64,000 nucleotides of DNA from Hofstenia miamia (lineage: Eukaryota; Xenacoelomorpha; Acoela; Hofsteniidae): NCBI GenBank assembly GCA_900660155.1, contig CABFPE010000043.1:991920-1055919 (forward strand), written 5' to 3'. The notes under the pieces were generated by a model. That model was not told the origin of the DNA. It saw nothing but the letters and a program-made list of their open reading frames with translations, and made no database searches. The position numbers and the translations under genes were made by a program. Of this stretch, positions 56,577-64,000 are shown in pieces; positions within the stretch are counted from its first letter, which is position 1, and every line of letters begins with the position of its first letter.

Positions 56577-57850
56577 CAGGGCTGCCGTGGATCGAATATT
56601 TTTCGATCTATATCCAATCCAATCCACAAAAATGGAAATGGGTCGGTCCTTAAAGGATCCATATTCACCAGGAAATTTAAAACACACATGTATTTCTTGA
56701 CTTCCTTTGAACACTTTAAGGTAATTTTATGCAATAAATTAATAATAATAATATTTTGATTATCATACCGAAATATAATTAGCTCTCATGGTATAATATT
56801 GTCAGAATTATACAAAAAAATTATTATGAGTAAATTTTCATTGTTTACTTTAAGCTATTTTATAATGAATGAATTTATCTGTTAGCCTTTATTTTTGATC
56901 AAAAATTATCAATGGCTGGCTATCCATAAAACAATTATTCTGAACCATGTTCAGTGGATATCCATGGATCGGATCAATACATAGCTGGATCCATATCTAT
57001 GGCAATCCTGAAGAGCAAAGATGATGATCAAGACGAGGGAAAGGCGATATATAATTTGAGTGAATTTGCTGGCATGGGATCCTTCAGCAATGCATCAAAA
57101 TGGCTTGGTTGTGTGCCCCACAATCTACAGCTTGTAATTGGAGACGGCATGAAGTAAATTCACCACAAATTGCAAGGCTAGATAAGAAGTCGTTTACGTT
57201 TTCGAAAAGAGTGTCCAAGCGAATACAATAACTCACCTAAGTACGATGGAGCTCACTCTACGAAGTCTGACTTTATCATTACTTTGTCAAGTAGAGGACA
57301 TCAATGAGTCGTTGAACACTACAACAAATAGTGACTTGGAGATATCAACCGTGGATAAATAACCTTAAAATGATATGCGACGTGTTGGTTTAGTTTCAAC
57401 AGTGAACAACACCTGCTGACGGAAGATAAGCATGTAATTCACAAAGCAATTCCAGTTGTACAAATGCTTTGAAAGACCATAATTTCGGGCAAATCTCCTG
57501 AAGCTTTTGGTTAATCCTAGTTCACATTAAAAGAGGATCACTAACACAACGGAATGAGACAATATTTCTTCATGATATAAGCCTTAACAACGAAGTTAGT
57601 CTGAAAATTTATGAAGCACTAATACGTAATCTTAGGTGACACTTCTTAACAAGAGGTCATCGAAGTAACAGAAGAAAATGACAATGTGAAACCAGCGAAT
57701 AAGAAACAATGTCTGTTCAAACTTGCGCAACAAAATTATCCGATCCGAAAACTGATGATATGATATCATCGATATCGACTAATGATTTTGTTGATTCATT
57801 TTTATCAAATTGCTTTTTTTAGTGCAGCCAGAAAAACGAACTCCTTCATA
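56577..57850 (+). mobile_element. hAT transposon remnant
   Basis: It starts with CAGGGCTGCCGTGGATCG, a typical hAT end, followed by repeated GGATC/GATCC and ATATCC motifs to about 57000. The plus-strand transposase relic (56954-57157) is rich in Asp/Glu and ends 'WLGCVPHNLQLVIGDGMK', matching the hAT block L-P-C-x-A-H-x-L-Q-L-V-V-x-D-G-L-K. Later fragments include 'NLKMICDVL' (normally W-N-S-x-L-x-M-I). Confidence 0.7.
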
Positions 57851-59575
57851 TACTTAAAATAGAGCCAGCTTGAGAAGCGACTTTTCAAACAAAGTGTACG
57901 AAATTGGGCACTCGAAGATGCTTGCCTAGCACGATTTACGGGTACGGGTAGGTCTGGGAAAAGAATAAAATTATCAGGAAAACTCTTAAAAAATACTGAA
58001 AGAATACATTTTAAAATTAAAAAGCATTTACAGAAACACTATTGGCAATTTGTCCTTGAACGCTTAACGGAAAACTGAATTAAATTTTTACACTTTTAAT
58101 ACAAAATTAAATTACGAATTAAAGATTCATATATCCCTACGATAGAATTCTACTCAAACAACATGCTGAAACACTAGCACTTTGGGAGGATGAGGTAACT
58201 TTTGATGAGTAGTGCAAAAAAGGCTATTTAAACATTGAAGTACTCTATGGCTATTACATTTACGGATATTGGCTTTAATAAGATGTGTCGATAGAGTTAG
58301 TAAAATTAGCTTATCCTCGTAACAATAGCTTAGAGATATTAATAAATTAGTTGTTACTTGAACATACGAGTATTCAGACGGGCACAAGTAAAACTTTTGC
58401 GGGTACTGGCGGGAGGATATACCTTTCGTTAGGTACACATATCAGAAATAACTTACTCCTATATATATATAATGGTGATCAAATAGAACTGCTTGGTAAT
58501 TGCAGTGTTCGCGTGAACTATTCTAGTTTCATGCAAATCAGAACAGTGAATATATTACTATATGCATTGTGCTAAGAATTACCTTTGAATGAATATCTGA
58601 AGTGAAATCTATGTACCTAATTTCACGCCTTTTCAAACATTCTTCACTGAGATCAAATGCCTAAAAATGCTTCATGACTATCAATCATAAAAACAATTTT
58701 AAGTGATCACTTCAATGCAAAAATTACAATTTTTTTAATTAGAAAATTTCAAGCAATTGCAATAATGAAATCCGATGCTTAAAACAGAAGTTGATATGAT
58801 TGCATTGAAGGTCACAAACATTCTTTTTCAAAGTTAGAAATTTGTATAAAAATATTCATTTGATGAAAAAGAAAATTTATTAATTGGAACTTTAAATGGT
58901 TTTGAGACTTAAAGAACAAATCTCTTTCAGAAAGAGTTGAATTTACCGTACTAATTATAAATGTTGTAATGATGAGGAAACTGCACTTAGGCCTCAAATA
59001 TTAAATAAGAAAACTATTTTCGAAATATAGAATTTAAATAGAAAAATTTTCTAAACAAATATTTGCATTTGCTATAAGTCTAATATTTCACAGTGACTAC
59101 TAAATTATCGCACAGAACTGATTCAATAAGAGTTCTATAGAACAAACGTTTTATGGTTTCCAGAGATCCTGGATATTTGCTGCTTTCCTCATTGCAATCC
59201 TTTTGTATAGCAAAAATCATAAATTTCCCATTTTATTAAGATTGGAACTTTTGCTCAGTTACTACAGAACTTCAAAGCATTTGGCGAATTTTTCAGCTTT
59301 TTGGATTTGGCAGGAAGGCATTGTGCGCAGAACTCAAATAGGCAACCTATCCAAAACACTTCCAAATCCTAAGGCTGCAACAGGTTTTAAAAATATAGAG
59401 ACAAGTAGCTTTATCAGTAATTCATTAACCTTATATGGTCATTTGTAACAGATCTGCAAAGTTTCAGGTTTTCATGTTTTATGCAACACGCAAATATCAG
59501 CATTATCAAATCCGCTAGGTTTAAATTTTGTTTTTCAATATTGGAAACAGTGTGCACGCTTCATTGCATTCAAAC
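57851..59575. other. No gene recognised
   Basis: AT-rich with isolated GC motifs near 57938 (TTTACGGGTACGGGTAGGTC) and 58390 that could be the right side of the hAT element. ORFs at 58154-58438 (minus), 58351-58575 and 59203-59448 (plus) show no motif. Confidence 0.45.
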
Positions 59576-59713
59576 CTCATCTTGTTTCTGTCTCAGACGT
59601 GTTCTTGGCAGGGACACTACCGCAGCTTTGTCAGCATGCCTCATAATGCCACCAATGGTCAGATGTTGCAGATCTGCTACACTTAAAAAACCGGAAGTTG
59701 AAAATTTTTTTTG
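59576..59713 (-). CDS. Host-gene exon, family not recognised
   Basis: A strong acceptor (TTCAATTCATTTCTAG|) and a donor (GATGAG|GTTTGA) enclose exactly 46 codons in phase 0 at both ends. They begin 'QKKFSTSGFLSVADLQHL', continue 'TIGGIMRHADKAAVVS' and end 'LPRTRLRQKQDE'. The stretch is GC-richer than its surroundings. It lies on the same strand as, and upstream of, the PITP exons and shares their phase, but does not match any PITP segment I know. It is either an exon of a neighbouring gene or an unfamiliar extension. The plus-strand ORF over it (59481-59717) is judged a shadow. Confidence 0.5.
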
Positions 59714-60147
59714 CTAGAAATGAATTGAAAGCGTAAATCAAACACAGTTTTCACCGATACAAAGCCAAAAAAGTTTTGTACGAAATATTAATTAGGACCA
59801 TATAGGGTTAAGAACGATTATATATATAAAGATTTCTCAAATATAATACATAACATACATGTAGTTGAAGAACACGCTTTACTAACTACCACTTGGTTAT
59901 CCACAAAAACCAAAAACATGTAAATGATTTTTGAAGAAAGAATTTTATTTTGGAATTTGAGTATGTTTAAATAGTTTTTCAAAAAAGATCTCGTGATAAT
60001 GCCAACCTAGAAAATACAAAAACGTACATTATCCGTTTGTTCTGAGCACTGCTTGGATTCCAAAGTTATTTTGAACGTCTTTTCACCGATGACATCAGTA
60101 GTTAAGCTCTAAATGCATTGAAGGATATACTAAAAATTGCACCAACC

Positions 60148-60188
<41 letters not shown>

Positions 60189-60945
60189 ATTGTAAGGAAA
60201 GACACATAAAAAAGAAAATAATATTAAAGAAAGGTATTTTGAACATCTCTTAAAAGGAAAAGTGATGAGTTAATAAAAATGACTCTCGTGCAATAGATTT
60301 CCTCAGTGAATACGGCAAACTATTCACATTATCACTGTTCTTTTAGAATGAATGTGCAAATAAAGTACGCTCAAAAACTGTGTTGAAAAATATATTATTC
60401 ACTGCATACTTTTAAGAAAACCTGTTCATATTTGTCTGTCAATACATTAATTTCAATTAAAATTCATAACTTTAAATTTTTCTCACAACTTAGAACATAT
60501 CTGCATGCATGTAAACTATAGTTAACTACACTGCAAGCAATTTTCGTCAAAAAACTATTTGAAAAATAATTTTTTATAAAATACAAGAGTTCCAAAACAC
60601 AATTGGGGTACATAGCGATATTTTCTCTACTCGCAGAAACTACTGCCATAAATCGCTTTGGGAAGCCCAACACCAGATTTCTTACTTCTCCAATTTAGAG
60701 GTCATTCACAATTTTTATTAAGGCGTTTTTGTGCTCATCATTTGAAGAAAATGAAAAATTGCCGTGACAATAAAATTCCACATACATTATCAAATACCTT
60801 TGCAATTCAAAAAATGTTCAAGTTGATTCTTTTTCATAAACTAATTATGAATCATGCACATGATAATGACAAATTTCATTATTTTATGCAAAGATAAATA
60901 AATGTTGAAGAAAAGGGATGCAGCGAAATCCAATGACTTCTCTGT
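59714..60945. other. No firm gene; AT-rich with a (TA)n tract
   Basis: A (TA)n tract lies at 60151-60186. An open stretch on the minus strand at 60560-60700 contains 'VLGFPKRFMAVVSASRENIA' and looks protein-like, but has no recognised family and no clear splice boundaries. Confidence 0.4.
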
Positions 60946-61104
60946 ATGTTAGGCTGTTTAGCTTGTACTACCATTGTAGCTAATGCCAGCATAAATAATG
61001 ATGCCATTACTAAAAACTTTTTTACATATCATCCTCGGAAACAGTCAGATCTCAAGCACAATCGTTTCTCATTCACAAATAGACTGGATTTCAGACATAC
61101 ATAA
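60946..61104 (+). CDS. Hypothetical 52-residue ORF with signal-peptide-like start
   Basis: ATG at 60946 opens 'MLGCLACTTIVANAS', a short hydrophobic stretch ending in small residues, followed by a polar region with 'YHPRKQSDLKHNRFSF' and a stop. No family is recognised and no promoter or splice sites support it. It could be an exon fragment or chance. Confidence 0.22.
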   Translation: MLGCLACTTIVANASINNDAITKNFFTYHPRKQSDLKHNRFSFTNRLDFRHT

Positions 61105-61222
61105 ATCCTACCATATGCTACCTATAATAGTCACTTGATCAGCAATATATCTAGGTTGGCTGCGCACTTCAAGGAAACTAATTTACTTATGGGAAAACCC
61201 AGAACTGACAGGCCAAGATTGA

Positions 61223-61384
61223 AAGGAAGTGAATGAACAAATTGCCAAGAAACGTACATTCAGAGTTCGTCCAACATATGATAATGTACGTTCTAGTGAA
61301 AACCTACATTATCGACTGCAACTGGATGAAAAGCCAATTTCTACAAATAAAGAACACAAACTATCATTCATTTTATGCGGGTAG
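61223..61384 (+). CDS. Unassigned ORF, possible exon
   Basis: An open stretch reads 'KEVNEQIAKKRTFRVRP', 'TYDNVRSSENLHYRLQLDEK' and 'EHKLSFILC'. A donor-like CGG|GTAGGT at 61381 precedes the stop, but the acceptor side is weak. The composition is protein-like and there is no family match. Confidence 0.25.
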   Translation, partial: KEVNEQIAKKRTFRVRPTYDNVRSSENLHYRLQLDEKPISTNKEHKLSFILCG

Positions 61385-61909
61385 GTTATTGCCATTTTTA
61401 AAATAGAATTCAATCAATTCTTTGCAGCGTTATCATAAAAATATGTGGAAAGTTTAAAAAAGAAAACCATGTCTATTGACTAAAATGTTAAATATAAAGC
61501 TAACTATATAAAACCTAACTGTACCCATTTAAATTTTAACATTAGTTTCATATACTAAACGTGTTTTCTATAAGATTAACACTAAAATAGGGAATATTTA
61601 ACTAAAGTACATGTGGTGAATGCATTACTCAATTAAAATATTTAAAACTACAGGGAAAGTGGAGCTTTGTGGAACGCCATAGACATACCGTTATTTCCTA
61701 TTACTAGCAACAGGATTTGGGAATAACTGAAGTACCTTGAAGGAAATCACCAAATCAAAACTGAAAAAGGCGTCATAAATTAAAGGTGGGATGAACTATA
61801 TAAGGAAAATGCAACACTGACCAACTGTTCCTTCAACTGAGCAGTGAAGCACAAAAATGATCCTCTAGAACCCATCAACAATAACTATATATGTATGCAG
61901 TAAGAGTTA

Positions 61910-62066
61910 CAACAAATCTTTATATTTTATCAAAAAATTTAAATATTGCAATTTAGAAAACTGGGATTTGCTGAATTGGCGTACTTTTGATATAGGTTAG
62001 CTAAGATATGTGTCTACCATTTAACTAAACCTAATAATTTTATATAATTAATATTCTAAATTGCAA

Positions 62067-62083
<17 letters not shown>
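61910..62083 (+). repeat. Sequence repeated at 63387-63561 after an N
   Basis: The stretch from CAACAAATCTTTATATTTTA to GCAACTAATATATATAT recurs from the base after the N at 63386 (offset 1477). After the TA tract the two copies continue differently. This suggests that the contig starting at 63387 overlaps this region or is an alternative haplotype. Confidence 0.85.
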
Positions 62084-62100
<17 letters not shown>

Positions 62101-62102
<2 letters not shown>

Positions 62103-63350
62103 AAACTATTTGAGTGGTTCATTGAAGGCGAAAGCCAAAAAATGAAGTGGAACGCCCTCAAAACTTTCAAGTAGGGACCAGAGAAGAGTATTAATCTTGC
62201 ATTAAATTGTAGTCTCTAATGTTCCAAAGTAGTTAACTCAATGAATGTTGAAGTAAATGCAAGTACTATATGTAGGTTTTCAATGTGTCTAATATTCTGA
62301 ATTACAAAAAAATGAAATCAACTCCAGCTTTGACTTCCGAACATAAGCAGAATACATTCCATGGGCAAAGAAGAAACTTCAATGAAAAATAGATTGGTGC
62401 AATACAGTGTTCTCCGATGAAAACAACTTTTCATCCTTAGAGATCTAGATGACCATTGTTATATTGGTAGTAATAATCATTACAAATTATATTAACCCTG
62501 CAACGAATGATTCGTCAACGAGTCCATGAGATCGGTGCTTGTCAAACGTATCTGTTATTGATTGTACATTTTATCTATATAATATATATATACACATTTC
62601 TAAGGAGACAGAGCGCCCAAATTTGATGTAGTGCAAATGTAATTGATTTTTTTATCTTATATGATTAGTGTGGATATTTTATTATAATTATTGTGTTCAT
62701 TTGGATTATTTTATTTTTTTTCATGGATTAGTAATATTTTTTTAAAAAACCATTTATATGAGGCGCTGTGTCTTTTTATCATTTTTTGTGTTTTTAGGTT
62801 AAATTTCGATATTTGTTTGAGGATTATTGGTCGTTCTAGGATATCTCTGACACCAAATTGTAAGAATGAATACTTTTCAGACCATGGCCAACTATATGAT
62901 GGGCAGAAAATTTTAAGTAAAACCTTTAAATGAGGAGGCCAATTCAGTATAGGCATTTACTCTACTATAACAGGAACTGTTTACTATAGCACTTAGCTTT
63001 TAGGAGACCTCTTAATCAACATTTGATGTAGAATCGAAAAAACAACTCCGGAAAAGATATCTAATGTAGTTCTTGCGCTATGGACCACTATTTGTTTGAA
63101 ATTTTGCAAAATTTATATTGAATCCCAATTTTTTTAGAAAGTGGAAAAAACAGAGATTGATTCACATATTTCTATCGATTACGCATCGAATGGTGTAAAA
63201 CCTTTCGAAATCGAATCAAAACTAACTGAGCTATGGCCTTCTAAACACGGACTACTTGACCCAAAACAAAACATTTTCCCACGTGAAAATTGCAAAAAGA
63301 TAGAGCGCCACATATAAATGCCGGGTTTTGAGACAGAGCGCCCGATATAA

Positions 63351-63385
<35 letters not shown>

Positions 63386-63386
63386 N
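62101..63386. other. No gene recognised; direct repeats of GACAGAGCGCCC
   Basis: GACAGAGCGCCC occurs at 62607-62618 and 63332-63343, with a diverged GATAGAGCGCC near 63299. An ATTTGATGTAG motif also recurs (near 62620 and 63022). An acceptor-like CCAATTTTTTTAG near 63138 is followed by 58 open codons without a donor. TA tracts lie at 62070-62100 and 63354-63385. One N lies at 63386. Confidence 0.5.
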
Positions 63387-63567
63387 CAACAAATCTTTAT
63401 ATTTTATCAAAAAATTTAAATATTGCAATTTAGAAAACTGGGATTTGCTGAATTGGCGTACTTTTGATATAGGTTAGCTAAGATATGTGTCTACCATTTA
63501 ACTAAACCTAATAATTTTATATAATTAATATTCTAAATTGCAACTAATATATATATCACTCAAATGG

Positions 63568-63571
<4 letters not shown>

Positions 63572-63602
<31 letters not shown>
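63572..63602. repeat. (TA)n microsatellite
   Basis: TA tract directly before the LTR-element fossil. Confidence 0.95.
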
Positions 63603-63603
<1 letters not shown>

Positions 63604-63606
<3 letters not shown>

Positions 63607-64000
63607 TGTAACTTTACAGTTCTTAATAAATATTAGTTAACTTAAACCTTTATCTTACATGGTGACAGAGATTATGGCTTATGAAACGCTAAAACACTTT
63701 CCACTTGAAATTGATTGTCCAAACAGCTACAGAGTGGATAAACTGAAAGTGGAATTCCATGTTCTTTATGGATGCTATTGAAGCAGATGAAAAACCTGAT
63801 AAAGTTCGAATTGGAATTTTACTTCGTTGCCTTGGAGATGCTGCCAACGAAATTTTCACAAACTTCTTCTGGCCAGGAACAGAAGACAAAAGCAAATTCA
63901 TTGATAGGTCAAAGTTCGATGATTAGTACAAAAGAGGCACCAATGAGGTGTTTGAACGATATCAAGTTTTTCAAGTTAGCAAAATCAAACCTAAACATCG
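63604..64000 (+). mobile_element. LTR retrotransposon fossil, 5' end and start of gag
   Basis: The end of a probable LTR (to 63659, ending CA) is followed by a primer-binding-site-like TGGTGACAGAG and a gag-like coding region with 'RIGILLRCLGDAANEIF', as in the gag N-termini of Ty3-like elements. The element runs off the window. It is broken by a few changes, and family assignment beyond LTR retrotransposon is tentative. Confidence 0.6.

Noticed and set aside
63140-63312. 58 open codons after a strong acceptor-like site
   Set aside because: There is no donor or family match, and the segment lies between GACAGAGCGCC repeats, which suggests repeat DNA.
1-64000. A new multi-gene defence, toxin or biosynthetic system
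   Set aside because: No clustered unfamiliar genes were found. The coding content is isolated host exons and transposon relics.

Overview
The window is AT-rich eukaryotic DNA (by eye about two thirds A+T), full of (TA)n tracts and decayed transposons, with host genes present only as small exons between long introns. An invertebrate animal is the most economical reading: there is a Cys-loop chloride-channel-type receptor exon pair separated by an 11 kb intron, a phosphatidylinositol transfer protein (PITP)-type exon pair, Tc1/mariner, piggyBac, hAT and pogo/Tigger-like DNA transposons, a Penelope-like element, several APE-endonuclease LINEs and one LINE with a restriction-like endonuclease. 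I cannot name the species. No operon, prokaryotic signal, CRISPR array or rRNA was seen. Promoters and polyadenylation sites could not be assigned to the host genes.

Layout. 1-6.7 kb: intergenic or intronic DNA with a hAT-like MITE (3617-3999), repeat fragments and a possible CCCH zinc-finger exon on the minus strand. 6.7-18.2 kb: a plus-strand Cys-loop receptor gene, with a ligand-binding-domain exon (6722-6871) and an M1-M3 exon (17883-18208) in matching splice phase. The intron between them holds a Tc1-like element with both ends, a Tc1 5' fragment abutting a Penelope-like 3' end, and a 921 bp element with 16 bp inverted ends and a TTGA duplication. 18.2-28.7 kb: MITEs, including a pogo/Tigger-like element with another short element nested inside it, and a 211 bp tandem duplication of its right end. 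28.7-36.3 kb: a retroelement cluster in which an R4/Dong/R2-like LINE (29795-33183, preceded by a tRNA-like head) sits between two minus-strand APE-type LINE fragments, followed by plus-strand fragments of a third LINE family. 36.95-38.88 kb: a piggyBac element with TTAA at both ends. 39.5-39.8 kb: two short exons of an unrecognised host gene. 42.7-48.4 kb: hAT and Tc1 remnants, a MITE, a LINE fragment and a decayed copia-like LTR element. 51.8-55.2 kb: a Tc1-like transposase, a mariner fragment and two minus-strand PITP exons. 56.5-57.9 kb: a hAT transposase remnant. 59.6 kb: a clean minus-strand phase-0 exon of unknown family. The right edge carries the 5' part of an LTR-retrotransposon fossil.

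Several runs of N are flanked by identical copies of the same sequence (487 bp offset at 55.9 kb, 168 bp at 45.0 kb, about 175 bp around 62/63.4 kb, and a short one at 11.1 kb). These are best read as unmerged contig overlaps, not biological duplications.

I found no clearly new multi-gene system. The best candidates for novelty are the divergent receptor with a Met at pore position 6', the PITP-like protein lacking the membrane-inserting Trp-Trp pair, the TTGA-flanked transposon family, and the tRNA-like head in front of the endonuclease-type LINE.
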